The translations under genes and the position numbers were made by a program. From positions 248,001 to 312,000 of the forward strand of contig NZ_KQ948744.1 of NCBI RefSeq assembly GCF_001514195.1: DNA of 64,000 nt, in the 5' to 3' direction. The notes below the pieces were generated by a model that saw only the letters and a list, made by a program, of their open reading frames with translations, ran no database searches and had not been told where the DNA came from. Origin of the DNA: Streptomyces griseorubiginosus (GTDB lineage Bacteria; Actinomycetota; Actinomycetes; Streptomycetales; Streptomycetaceae). Below are positions 7,087 through 15,507 of the stretch, in pieces (the stretch's first letter is position 1; the number at the start of each line of letters is the position of its first letter).

Positions 7087-8703
7087 ATGAGAAGAAGCGC
7101 TCTTGTGCTGTGCGGTGCGACCGTCGTCCTGGCGGGAGCCGTCACGGCCGTCCCGGCCGAGGCCGGTACGTCCCTCACCGCGTCCCCCGCCCTCGCGGCG
7201 GCGAAGGTCAGCTGGAAGAAGTGCGGTACCGAGAACTACCCGACGCTCCAGTGCGGGTCGGTGAAGGTGCCGCTTGACTACGCCCACCCCAAGGGGCGTC
7301 AGATCACCCTGGCCCTGTCCCGGGTGCCGCACACCGCGAAGAAGTACCAGGGCCCGCTGCTGGTCAACCCGGGCGGCCCCGGCGGCAGCGGTCTGACCCT
7401 CGCCGGGTTCGTGGCCGGGAGCCTGCCCAAGGCGGTCGCGTCCCAGTACGACGTCATCGGCTTCGACCCGCGCGGCGTCGGCAAGAGCTCGCCCGCCCTC
7501 GACTGCAAGCCGGGCTACTTCAACCCGGTGCGTCCCGCGAGCGTCCCGAAGACGGCCGCGATCGAGAAGGCCAACCTGGAGCGCGCCAAGTCCTTCGCCG
7601 CCGCCTGCGGCCGCAAGTACGCGAGCGTGCTGCCATACATCAACACCATCAACGCCGTGAAGGACATGGACTCGATCCGCAAGTCCCTCGGCGCGAAGAA
7701 GATCAACTACTTCGGCTACTCGTACGGCACCTACCTGGGCCAGGTCTACGCGAAGCTCTTCCCGGGCAACGTGCGCCGCCTGGTGCTCGACTCGATCGTC
7801 GACCCCGACGGAGTCTGGTACGACGCCAACATCTCGCAGGACTACGCCTTCGACGCCCGCCAGAAGGCCCTGATGGCGTGGATCGCGAAGTACGACTCCA
7901 CGTACAAGCTCGGTACCGACCCGGCCAAGATCGAGGCCAAGTGGTACGCGATGCAGGCCCAGCTGGCGAAGACGCCGGCCGGCGGCAAGGTGGGCGCGGC
8001 CGAGCTGGAGGACACCTTCATCCCGGGCGGCTACTACAACGGCTACTGGCCCGACCTGGCAGCGGCGTTCGCCGCGTACGTGAACGACAAGAACGCCGCC
8101 CCGCTGGTGGAGGCGTACGAGAGCCTCGCCGCGATCGACGCCTCCGGTGACAACGGCTACAGCGTCTACACCGCCGTGCAGTGCCGTGACGCCTCCTGGC
8201 CGCGCGACTGGAAGCAGTGGCAGAAGGACAACTGGGCCGTCTACAAGAAGGCTCCCTTCATGGCCTGGAGCAACGCCTGGTACAACGCGCCGTGCGCGTT
8301 CTGGCCCACGAAGACCCTGAAGCCGGTGAACGTCGCCAACTCCAAGCTCCCGCCGGTGCTGCTGTTCCAGGCGACGGACGACGCGGCGACCCCGTACCAG
8401 GGCGGTGTCACCGTCCACCGCCTGCTCAAGCACTCCAGCCTGGTCGTCGAGCAGGGCGGCGGCAACCACGGCATCTCCCTGAGTGGCAACGCCTGCCTCG
8501 ACAAGTACCTCGCCACGTACCTGACCGACGGCACGGTCCCCCGCGGCCACGGCACCGCCGACGCGGTCTGCAAGAAGCTGCCCGACCCGAAGCCGGCGGC
8601 GGCCCAGCCGGCCACGGCGTCGGCCCTGACCGGCGCCTCCACGCCGGCCACGGCGGCCCAGGGCGGCGACGAGCTGCACCAGCTGCTCGGCTTCCGCGGC
8701 TGA
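7087..8703 (+). CDS. Secreted alpha/beta hydrolase of the tripeptidyl aminopeptidase (SlpD/Tap) type
   Basis: This 538-residue exported protein has a signal peptide MRRSALVLCGATVVLAGAVT with AEA cleavage. An oxyanion-loop region NPGGPGGSG is about residue 96. The nucleophile elbow YFGYSYGTYLG (Ser) is about residue 212, and the catalytic Asp (ATDDAATPYQ) and His (GGGNHGIS) lie in the C-terminal TAP-like domain. Streptomyces secrete several such S33 peptidases, which release tripeptides from protein N-termini. The C-terminal tail is Ala/Thr-rich (about residues 495-530). A very strong hairpin terminator follows. Confidence 0.93.
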   Translation: MRRSALVLCGATVVLAGAVTAVPAEAGTSLTASPALAAAKVSWKKCGTENYPTLQCGSVKVPLDYAHPKGRQITLALSRVPHTAKKYQGPLLVNPGGPGGSGLTLAGFVAGSLPKAVASQYDVIGFDPRGVGKSSPALDCKPGYFNPVRPASVPKTAAIEKANLERAKSFAAACGRKYASVLPYINTINAVKDMDSIRKSLGAKKINYFGYSYGTYLGQVYAKLFPGNVRRLVLDSIVDPDGVWYDANISQDYAFDARQKALMAWIAKYDSTYKLGTDPAKIEAKWYAMQAQLAKTPAGGKVGAAELEDTFIPGGYYNGYWPDLAAAFAAYVNDKNAAPLVEAYESLAAIDASGDNGYSVYTAVQCRDASWPRDWKQWQKDNWAVYKKAPFMAWSNAWYNAPCAFWPTKTLKPVNVANSKLPPVLLFQATDDAATPYQGGVTVHRLLKHSSLVVEQGGGNHGISLSGNACLDKYLATYLTDGTVPRGHGTADAVCKKLPDPKPAAAQPATASALTGASTPATAAQGGDELHQLLGFRG

Positions 8704-8717
8704 GCGTGAGCTGACGC

Positions 8718-8759
8718 ACGACGAGGGGCGCCCGGTACACACCGGGCGCCCCTCGTCGT
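8718..8759. terminator. Strong bidirectional hairpin terminator
   Basis: This is a perfect 19-bp stem (8718-8736 with 8741-8759) with a 4-nt ACAC loop. It lies between the convergent hydrolase and serC genes and probably ends both. Confidence 0.92.
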
Positions 8760-8768
8760 CGTCACGCC

Positions 8769-8822
8769 GGAATCGGCTAAACAGCTCTGGAATCGGCTAC
8801 AGCTCCGGAATCGGCTACAGCT
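8769..8822. repeat. Triplicated 18-bp unit containing the serC stop codon
   Basis: Three near-identical units with core GGAATCGGCTACAGCT span the end of serC. Each carries an in-frame-type CTA (TAG on the minus strand), so the last codons and the stop of serC have been duplicated twice downstream. Confidence 0.8.
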
Positions 8823-9933
8823 TCTCGATCACGTAGTCGATGCACTTCGTCAGGGCCTCGACGTCCGCCGGGTCGATCGCCGGGAACATCGCGACGCGCA
8901 GCTGGTTGCGGCCGAGCTTGCGGTAGGGCTCGGTGTCGACGATGCCGTTGGCGCGCAGGACCTTGGCGATCGCGGCGGCGTCGATGTCGTCGGAGAAGTC
9001 GATCGTGCCGATGACCTGGGAGCGCTTGGCCGGGTCGGTGACGAACGGCGTTGCGTGCTTGGACTCCTCCGCCCAGCTGTACAGCCGCGTCGAGGAGTCC
9101 TTCGTACGGGCCGTCGACCAGGCGAGACCGCCCTGGCCGTTGATCCACTCCAGCTGCTGGTTCAGCAGGAAGAGGGTGGCGAGGGCCGGGGTGTTGTACG
9201 TCTGGTTCTTGCGGGAGTTGTCGATCGCCGTGGGGAGGCTGAAGAACTCCGGGACGTGGCGGCCGGACGCGTGGATCCGCTCGGCGCGCTCGATCGCGGC
9301 CGGGGAGAACACGCCGATCCACAGGCCGCCGTCGGAGGCGAAGGACTTCTGCGGGGCGAAGTAGTAGACGTCCGTCTCCGACACGTCCACCGGGAGACCG
9401 CCGGCGCCGCTCGTCGCGTCGACCAGGACCAGGGCCCCGTCGTCCGCGCCCGCGACCCGCCTGATCGGGGCGGCGACACCCGTCGAGGTCTCGTTGTGGG
9501 TGAAGGCGTACACGTCGACGCCCGCCTCGGCCCGCGGCTCGGGGTGCGTGCCGGGGTCGGAGGCAATGACGGTGGGCTCGGCCAGCCAGGGCGCGAGCTT
9601 GGACGCCTTCGCGAACTTCGACGAGAACTCGCCGAAGTTCAGGTGCTGCGACTTGTTCTCGATCAGCCCGTGCGTCGCCACGTCCCAGAACGCGGTCGAG
9701 CCGCCGTTGCCGAGGATCACCTCGTAGCCCTCGGGCAGCGAGAACAGCTCGGAGATGCCCTCACGCACCTGGCCGACCAGGTTCTTCACCGGGGCCTGGC
9801 GGTGGGAGGTCCCGAGCAGGGACGTACCGGTCGCGGCGAGGGCGTCGAGCGCCTCGACCCGCACCTTGGAGGGGCCCGCGCCGAAACGTCCGTCGGCGGG
9901 CTTGATGTCAGCGGGAATCTGGATCTCAGCCAC
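8815..9933 (-). CDS. serC: Phosphoserine aminotransferase
   Basis: This 372-residue PLP enzyme converts 3-phosphohydroxypyruvate and glutamate to phosphoserine in serine biosynthesis. Hallmarks are GAGPSKVR near the start (FGAGPSKVR, residue about 17), NGGSTAFWD for phosphate binding, and the PLP-lysine motif YYFAPQKSFASDGG (about residue 195). Length and domain order match the long actinobacterial SerC. The ATG at 9933 begins MAEIQIPADIKP, typical for the genus. It is a single gene, convergent with the peptidase gene, and probably constitutive. The triplicated tail sequence lies just beyond its stop. Confidence 0.96.
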   Translation of the reverse strand: MAEIQIPADIKPADGRFGAGPSKVRVEALDALAATGTSLLGTSHRQAPVKNLVGQVREGISELFSLPEGYEVILGNGGSTAFWDVATHGLIENKSQHLNFGEFSSKFAKASKLAPWLAEPTVIASDPGTHPEPRAEAGVDVYAFTHNETSTGVAAPIRRVAGADDGALVLVDATSGAGGLPVDVSETDVYYFAPQKSFASDGGLWIGVFSPAAIERAERIHASGRHVPEFFSLPTAIDNSRKNQTYNTPALATLFLLNQQLEWINGQGGLAWSTARTKDSSTRLYSWAEESKHATPFVTDPAKRSQVIGTIDFSDDIDAAAIAKVLRANGIVDTEPYRKLGRNQLRVAMFPAIDPADVEALTKCIDYVIEKL

Positions 9934-10023
9934 GGACCGAGGTTAGCGGCTGGGGGAAACCTGGTGGAAACCTCGTCCGTCGGCTGAGACGTGGCCGCCC
10001 GTACGGCCTGGGAAGGTGGACCC

Positions 10024-13000
10024 ATGAGTGGACCCATGACCGGTCTGGAAGCGGAACTGCGCAAGGCCGTGCGCGGTGACGTCGGCTTCGACGTCACCTC
10101 CCGGGCACTGACCACCATGGACGCCTCCAACTACCGGCGGGTCCCCCTCGGCGTCGTCGCGCCGAGAGACGCCGACGACGTGGCCGCCGTACTGGAGGTC
10201 TGTCGCTCGCACGGAGTACCCGTCGTGCCGCGCGGCGGCGGCACCTCCATCGCCGGGCAGGCCACCGGTACCGGAGTGGTCCTCGACCTCACCCGGCACA
10301 TGAACAGGGTCGTGTCCCTCGACCCCGAGGCGCGCACCGCCGTCGTCCAGCCGGGGCTCGTGCTGGACCGGCTCCAGGACGCGGCCGCCCCGCACGGGCT
10401 GCGGTTCGGGCCCGACCCCTCCACCCACAGCCGCTGCACGCTCGGCGGGATGATCGGCAACAACTCCTGCGGCTCGCACTCGGTGGCCTGGGGGACGACC
10501 GCGGACAGTGTGCGCGAGCTGGACGTCGTCACCGCGCGTGGGCAGCGGCTGCGGCTCGGGCAGGACTGGGCCGGGGCACCGGCGGGGCTGCGGGAGCTGG
10601 TGGACGGGGAGCTCGCGCGGCTGCGGACCGGGTTCCCCGAGCTGCCCCGCCGGATCTCCGGCTATGCGCTGGACGCCCTGCTGCCGGAGCACCGGGCCGA
10701 CGTCGCCCGGTCCTTCTGCGGGAGCGAGGGCACCCTCGGCGTCCTCACCGAGGCCGTCGTACGGCTGGTGGAGGCGCCCCGCGCGCGTGCGCTCGCCGTG
10801 CTCGGGTATGTGGACGAGGGAGCGGCCGCCGAGGCCGCCGCCGGACTGCTGCCCCACCACCCCCTGACCGTGGAGGGGATGGCGGCCGACCTGGTGCCCT
10901 CGGCGGCCGCGTTGCCCAGGGGCGGCGCCTGGCTGTTCGTGGAGACCGGCGGGACCTCCGATGCGGAGGCACGCGCGCGTGCGGAGGAGATCGTGCGCGC
11001 CGCCGACGTCCTCGACGCCCTCGTGGTGACCGACCCGGCCGGCCAGCGGGCCCTGTGGCGGATCCGCGAGGACGCCAGCGGTACGGCGACCCGGATGCCC
11101 GACGGTTCCGAGGCCTGGCCCGGCTGGGAGGACTGCGCGGTGCCGCCGCGGCGACTGGGCGCCTACCTGCGGGACTTCCGGCGCCTGCTCGGCTCCCACG
11201 GCCTGCGCGGCACGCCGTACGGCCACTTCGGCGACGGCTGCATCCACGTCCGCATCGACTTCGACCTGCTGACGGAAGCGGGCGTCTCCCGGTTCCGGCG
11301 CTTCTCCGAGGAACTCGCCGACCTGGTCGTCGCGCACGGCGGCTCGCTGTCCGGGGAACACGGCGACGGCCTGGCCCGCGCCGAACTGCTCCCGAGGATG
11401 TACGGCGACGACCTGGTCGCCCTCTTCGAGCGCGCGAAGGCCCTCTGGGACCCGGACGACCTCCTCAACCCCGGCGTGCTGGTCCGCCCGGCCCCCCTCG
11501 ACGCGAACCTCCGCTTCTCCGTCCTGCCCCGGCAGCCGGTCGACGTCGCCTTCGGCTACCCGGCCGACGGCGGTGACTTCTCGGCGGCCGTACGACGCTG
11601 TGTCGGGGTCGCGAAATGCCGTACGACAGCGGTCTCCGGGCCCGCCGTCATGTGCCCGTCCTTCCGGGCCACGGGGGAGGAGGAGCACTCCACGCGCGGC
11701 CGGGCGAGGCTGCTGCACGAGATGCTCGCGGGCGAGGCCGGCGGACTCGTGACCGACGGCTGGCGGTCGCCGGAGGTGCGGGACGCCCTCGACCTGTGCC
11801 TGTCCTGCAAGGGCTGCCGGTCCGACTGCCCGGTCGGGGTCGACATGGCCACGTACAAGGCGGAGTTCCTGCACCACCACTACGCCGGACGCCGCCGCCC
11901 GGCCGCCCACTACAGCATGGGCCGGCTGCCGGTGTGGCTGCGCCGGGTGGACCGGCTGCGGCTGGCTCCGCTGGTCAACTCCCTCGCCTCCGTAGGGCCG
12001 TTGGCCGCCGTCGCGAAACGGCTCGGCGGGATCGCGGCCGAGCGGCGGATCCCGCGGCTGGCTCCGGAGACGTTCGGCAGGTGGCTGCGGCGGCGGGAGC
12101 GGCAGCGGATGCGGGAGTGGACGACCGAGGCCCGGAAGGGCGGCAGGCCCGAACTGCCCCGCACGATGGTCCACCTGTGGCCGGACACCTTCACCGAGCA
12201 CCTCTCGCCGGAGGTCGGCCGGGCGGCGGTACGGGTGCTGGAGGCGGCCGGGATCGGGGTCCTGGAACTGCCGGGACGGCCGTGGAAGGTGGCGCGGACG
12301 GAGGACGGCGAGGTCGTGGGCGTCGGCACGTCCGCACCCTGGGGCCGCCCACGCGACCGCGCCTGCTGCGGGCTGACGTACGTGTCGACGGGCCAACTGG
12401 ACCAGGCCCGCGCGGTGTTGCGCCGCACGCTCGATCTGGTGGAGCCGTTCCTGCTGCCGCAGCTGGACGAGGTGCGGGGGCTGGGGGAGGCGTCGGGGCC
12501 GGACGAGGTGTCGAGGCTGAGCGAGGTGGCCGAGCCACCGGTGTTCGTCGTCCTGGAGCCGAGCTGTGCCGCAGCCCTGCGCACCGACCTCCCCGAGCTG
12601 CTGCACGACGACCCGCGCGCCGCCCGGCTCGCCGCCCGGGTCCTCACCTTCGCGGAGGCACTGGAACGGCTCGCCCCCGACTGGCGGCCACCGGCCCTGA
12701 ACCGCCCGGTGGTTGGCCAGACCCACTGCCACCAGCACGCGGTCCTGGGGGACGCCTCCGACCGCCGGCTGCGCGAGGCGGCGGGCCTCACCGGCGAGTT
12801 GACGGGCGGCTGCTGCGGCCTGGCGGGCAACTTCGGCTTCGAGAAAGGGCACTTCGAGGTGTCCCGGGCGTGCGCGGAGGAACAGCTGCTGCCGTCGGTG
12901 CGCGGGGCGTCCGAGGACACGGTGGTCCTGGCGGACGGCTTCTCCTGCCGGACCCAGCTGGAGCAGCTGGCGGGGGTGCGGGGGCGGCATCTGGCGGAGG

Positions 13001-13059
13001 TGCTGGCGGAGGGGCTGGACCGGGAGTCACAGGACGGGGCCGTCCCACCCGCGCCCTGA
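10024..13059 (+). CDS. FAD-linked oxidase / Fe-S oxidoreductase fusion (D-2-hydroxyacid dehydrogenase type)
   Basis: This 1011-residue protein has three parts. An N-terminal FAD-binding domain (VVPRGGGTSIAGQATG, about residue 70) is followed by the FAD-oxidase C-terminal domain (GHFGDGCIHVRID about residue 400; SGEHGDGLAR). Next comes a ferredoxin-like cluster motif CLSCKGCRSDCPVG (about residue 598). The C-terminal region carries heterodisulfide-reductase-type cysteine motifs (ACCGLTY, EPSCAA, GCCGLAGNFG). This architecture oxidises D-lactate or D-2-hydroxyglutarate-like acids and passes electrons through Fe-S centres to the quinone pool. The ATG at 10024 follows GGAAGG; a GTG 33 nt earlier is less likely. 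An acetyltransferase gene follows after 12 nt and may be co-transcribed. Confidence 0.93.
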   Translation: MSGPMTGLEAELRKAVRGDVGFDVTSRALTTMDASNYRRVPLGVVAPRDADDVAAVLEVCRSHGVPVVPRGGGTSIAGQATGTGVVLDLTRHMNRVVSLDPEARTAVVQPGLVLDRLQDAAAPHGLRFGPDPSTHSRCTLGGMIGNNSCGSHSVAWGTTADSVRELDVVTARGQRLRLGQDWAGAPAGLRELVDGELARLRTGFPELPRRISGYALDALLPEHRADVARSFCGSEGTLGVLTEAVVRLVEAPRARALAVLGYVDEGAAAEAAAGLLPHHPLTVEGMAADLVPSAAALPRGGAWLFVETGGTSDAEARARAEEIVRAADVLDALVVTDPAGQRALWRIREDASGTATRMPDGSEAWPGWEDCAVPPRRLGAYLRDFRRLLGSHGLRGTPYGHFGDGCIHVRIDFDLLTEAGVSRFRRFSEELADLVVAHGGSLSGEHGDGLARAELLPRMYGDDLVALFERAKALWDPDDLLNPGVLVRPAPLDANLRFSVLPRQPVDVAFGYPADGGDFSAAVRRCVGVAKCRTTAVSGPAVMCPSFRATGEEEHSTRGRARLLHEMLAGEAGGLVTDGWRSPEVRDALDLCLSCKGCRSDCPVGVDMATYKAEFLHHHYAGRRRPAAHYSMGRLPVWLRRVDRLRLAPLVNSLASVGPLAAVAKRLGGIAAERRIPRLAPETFGRWLRRRERQRMREWTTEARKGGRPELPRTMVHLWPDTFTEHLSPEVGRAAVRVLEAAGIGVLELPGRPWKVARTEDGEVVGVGTSAPWGRPRDRACCGLTYVSTGQLDQARAVLRRTLDLVEPFLLPQLDEVRGLGEASGPDEVSRLSEVAEPPVFVVLEPSCAAALRTDLPELLHDDPRAARLAARVLTFAEALERLAPDWRPPALNRPVVGQTHCHQHAVLGDASDRRLREAAGLTGELTGGCCGLAGNFGFEKGHFEVSRACAEEQLLPSVRGASEDTVVLADGFSCRTQLEQLAGVRGRHLAEVLAEGLDRESQDGAVPPAP

Positions 13060-13071
13060 CAGACTCCGATC

Positions 13072-13512
13072 ATGGACACGCACACCTGGACCCTGCGTCC
13101 CGCGACCCCGGACGACGTCGAGCCGATAGCCGAGCTGCGGGCCGTGGTGCTGCGTCCCGACCTGGAGCGGCTGGGGAGGTTCGACGAGCGGCGGGTGCGG
13201 CAGCGGTTCCGGGACGCCTTCGTCGCGGCGCAGCTGTCGGTCATCGAGATCGAGGGCCGCTTCGTCGGCTGCGTCGCCCTGCGTCCGGCCGAGGACGGGC
13301 ACTGGCTGGAGCACTTCTTCATCGCCCCGGGGATGCAGGGGCAGGGGTTGGGCTCCGCGGTGCTGAGCGCCCTGCTGGCCCGGACCGACGCGGCCGGAGT
13401 GACCGTACGCCTCGACGTCCTCCAGGGCAGTGCGGCCCGCCGCCTCTACGAACGGCACGGGTTCACGGTGGAGTCCGAGGACGCCGTCGACGTGTTCATG
13501 GTGCGGCGCTGA
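13072..13512 (+). CDS. GNAT-family N-acetyltransferase
   Basis: This 146-residue single GNAT domain has the acetyl-CoA-binding motif GMQGQGLGSAVL (about residue 86) and the C-terminal LYERHGFTVE signature (about residue 126). It starts 12 nt after the FAD oxidase stop and so is probably in the same transcript. The acceptor is unknown. Confidence 0.9.
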   Translation: MDTHTWTLRPATPDDVEPIAELRAVVLRPDLERLGRFDERRVRQRFRDAFVAAQLSVIEIEGRFVGCVALRPAEDGHWLEHFFIAPGMQGQGLGSAVLSALLARTDAAGVTVRLDVLQGSAARRLYERHGFTVESEDAVDVFMVRR

Positions 13513-13551
13513 TTCCGCTGATTTCACCAGTCGAGACAGTCGTATAGCCGG

Positions 13552-13580
13552 TTTACGCACCTGACGAAGTCCACTACCCT
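13552..13580 (+). promoter_or_regulatory. Predicted promoter of the EamA transporter gene
   Basis: TTTACG (13552-13557) and TACCCT (13575-13580) are separated by 17 nt. The -10 box lies 10 nt before a GTG at 13591, predicting a transcript with little or no leader. Confidence 0.5.
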
Positions 13581-13590
13581 GGACTCAACA

Positions 13591-14580
13591 GTGCACCACG
13601 ATGAACGACCGTCTCGAACCGACCTCCTGGAAGTCCCCGTGACCACCCCCAGCACCGACCTGCCGTCCTCGCCCCCGCTCGCAGCGGCCCCCGGCACCGG
13701 CCCCCGACGCTTCGGCTCCCTCGGTCCCGTCGGCCTGGTCCTCGCCGGTGGTGTCTCCGTGCAGTTCGGTGCTGCGCTGGCCGTGACCCTGATGCCGAGG
13801 GCGGGCGCGCTCGGGGTCGTCACCCTGCGGCTTCTGGCCGCCGCGATCGTGCTGCTGGTCGTCTGCCGGCCCCGGCTGCGCGGCCACTCGCGCACGGACT
13901 GGGGGACGGTCGTGGTCTTCGGCCTCACCATGGCCGCGATGAACGGCCTCTTCTACCAGGCCGTCGACCGCATCCCCCTCGGCCCCGCGGTCACCCTGGA
14001 GGTCCTCGGCCCCCTCACCCTCTCGGTGCTCGCCTCCCGCCGCGCGGTCAACGTCGTCTGGGCCGGACTCGCGCTCGTCGGAGTGTTCCTCCTCGGCGGC
14101 GGGAACTTCGGCGGCCTCGACCCGCTGGGCGTGGCGTTCGCGCTGGCGGCGGGGGCCATGTGGGCGGCGTACATCGTCTTCAGCGCGCGCACCGGCCGCC
14201 GTTTCCCGCAGGCCGACGGGCTCGCCCTGGCGATGGCGGTGGGCGCGCTGGCGTTCCTGCCGTTCGGCGTGGTGGGGTCCGGCACCCGGCTCCTCGACCC
14301 GGTGACCGTGGGCCTGGGCGCGGGGGTCGCCGTGCTGTCCTCGGTGCTGCCCTACACCCTGGAACTCCTGGCCCTGCGCCGCCTGCCCGCCTCCACCTTC
14401 GCGATCCTCATGAGCCTGGAACCGGGCATCGCCGCCCTCGCCGGCTTCCTGATCCTCGACCAGGCCCTGTCCGCCCTCCAGGCCCTGGCCATCGCGCTCG
14501 TGATCGCGGCGAGCATGGGTGCGGTGCGGACGCAGGTGGGGCGGGGGAAGGCGACGCTGGGGGACTCTGCCGTGAGCTGA
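13591..14580 (+). CDS. EamA/DMT-family exporter
   Basis: This membrane protein of up to 329 residues has ten hydrophobic helices arranged as two EamA repeats. Motifs such as ALEVLGPLTLSVLASRR and the second-repeat LEPGIAALAGFLILDQ are typical of RhtA-like amino acid or metabolite exporters. The GTG at 13591 fits a near-leaderless transcript; a GTG at 13639 after GGAAG would remove 16 hydrophilic residues and is also possible. The end of the gene runs into a seven-copy TGAGC microsatellite that supplies its stop codon. The substrate is unknown. Confidence 0.9.
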   Translation: MHHDERPSRTDLLEVPVTTPSTDLPSSPPLAAAPGTGPRRFGSLGPVGLVLAGGVSVQFGAALAVTLMPRAGALGVVTLRLLAAAIVLLVVCRPRLRGHSRTDWGTVVVFGLTMAAMNGLFYQAVDRIPLGPAVTLEVLGPLTLSVLASRRAVNVVWAGLALVGVFLLGGGNFGGLDPLGVAFALAAGAMWAAYIVFSARTGRRFPQADGLALAMAVGALAFLPFGVVGSGTRLLDPVTVGLGAGVAVLSSVLPYTLELLALRRLPASTFAILMSLEPGIAALAGFLILDQALSALQALAIALVIAASMGAVRTQVGRGKATLGDSAVS

Positions 14581-14607
14581 GCTGAGCTGAGCTGAGCTGA
14601 GCTGAGC
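14573..14607. repeat. TGAGC pentanucleotide microsatellite (7 copies)
   Basis: Seven exact TGAGC units begin inside the last codons of the EamA gene. A 5-nt period read in triplets places TGA in every frame each 15 nt, so the array stops translation in all three plus-strand frames. Confidence 0.95.
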
Positions 14608-14645
14608 CGGGTCGTGTGGGTTGAACTCGGCTGCGCGGCGGCCGG

Positions 14646-15386
14646 TCAGTCCTCGGTCTTCTCCCACACCGACACATGGGACTCGCTCTCCGCCGTGAAG
14701 GGGGCCCCGCTCCAGTCCGCCCACCGGTCCCGCAGTCGCATGCCCGCCAGGCGGGCCATCAGGTCGAGTTCCGCGGGCCACACGTACCGGAAGGGGATCG
14801 ACCGGAAGGAGCCCCGGCCGTCCACGACGCGGACGTGGTGGGAGGCCATCGCCTGGGTCGCGGTGTCGTAGGTGTCGAAGCCCAGGCGGGTCTCGCCGAC
14901 GTGGAAGGGCACGGCGTTCTGTCCGGGCGGGAGTTTCCGCAGCTGGGGGACCGTCACCTCGATGACGAAGGTGCCGCCGGGCTCCAGGTGTGCCGCGACA
15001 TTGCGGAAGCAGTCCACCTGGGCGTCCTGAGTGGTCAGGTTCATGATCGTGTTGAAGACCAGGTAGGCGACCGAGAACGTGCCGGGCGCCCTGGTCGTCG
15101 CGAAGTCCCCGAGCGTGACCCCGATCGCCTCGCTGCCGGGCTTGGCCCGCAGCCGGTCCGCCATCGCCGGGGACAGCTCGATGCCGTGCACCTCGACCCC
15201 TCGCCCCGCCAGCGGCAACGCGATCCGGCCGGTACCGATGCCCAGCTCCAGCGCCCGCCCCGCACCGGCGAGCCCCGCCAGCACCGCCACGGCCGGGTCG
15301 ACCGCCTCCGGCATGAACATCGCCGCCGACGACTCGTCGTAGGTCGCCGCGACGGACTCCGGGAAGTAGTTCTCGTCTTCGGTCAC
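14646..15386 (-). CDS. Class I SAM-dependent methyltransferase
   Basis: This 246-residue enzyme starts at a GTG at 15386 (VTEDENYFPESVAATYD). The SAM-binding motif I ALELGIGTGRIALPLA is about residue 43, with the acidic motif II VHGIELSP about residue 64. Its closest architecture is the small Methyltransf_25 type with a C-terminal beta domain (FRYVWPAELDLMARLAGM). It is convergent with the EamA gene. The much longer open frame that continues upstream is an antisense shadow of the catabolic operon and is not part of the gene. The substrate is unknown. Confidence 0.9.
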   Translation of the reverse strand: MTEDENYFPESVAATYDESSAAMFMPEAVDPAVAVLAGLAGAGRALELGIGTGRIALPLAGRGVEVHGIELSPAMADRLRAKPGSEAIGVTLGDFATTRAPGTFSVAYLVFNTIMNLTTQDAQVDCFRNVAAHLEPGGTFVIEVTVPQLRKLPPGQNAVPFHVGETRLGFDTYDTATQAMASHHVRVVDGRGSFRSIPFRYVWPAELDLMARLAGMRLRDRWADWSGAPFTAESESHVSVWEKTED

Positions 15387-15462
15387 CGGGGGACCGTACC
15401 GGTGATGCGGGGGAGGGGGCGCGCCATTTTCCGGTGCGCTCACGGCATGCCGAAAAATAAAT

Positions 15463-15501
15463 GCAAGCACGCTTGCTTGTTTCTCTGCGGGCTGCCATCC
15501 T
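15463..15501 (+). promoter_or_regulatory. Promoter and TetR-like operator of the acyl-CoA catabolic operon
   Basis: A -35 TTGCTT (15473-15478), 17-nt spacer and -10 CATCCT (15496-15501) end 6 nt before the ATG at 15508, so the transcript is predicted to be leaderless. The inverted repeat GCAAGCACGCTTGC (15463-15476) overlaps the -35, the usual arrangement for a repressor. The operon's last gene encodes a TetR regulator, which makes autoregulation the natural hypothesis. Confidence 0.65.
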
Positions 15502-15507
15502 CGGCCC

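Noticed and set aside
9943..12990. A 1015-codon minus-strand frame opposite the FAD/Fe-S oxidoreductase
   Set aside because: Antisense frame of a gene whose FAD and Fe-S motifs are unambiguous; the composition is typical of GC-driven shadows.
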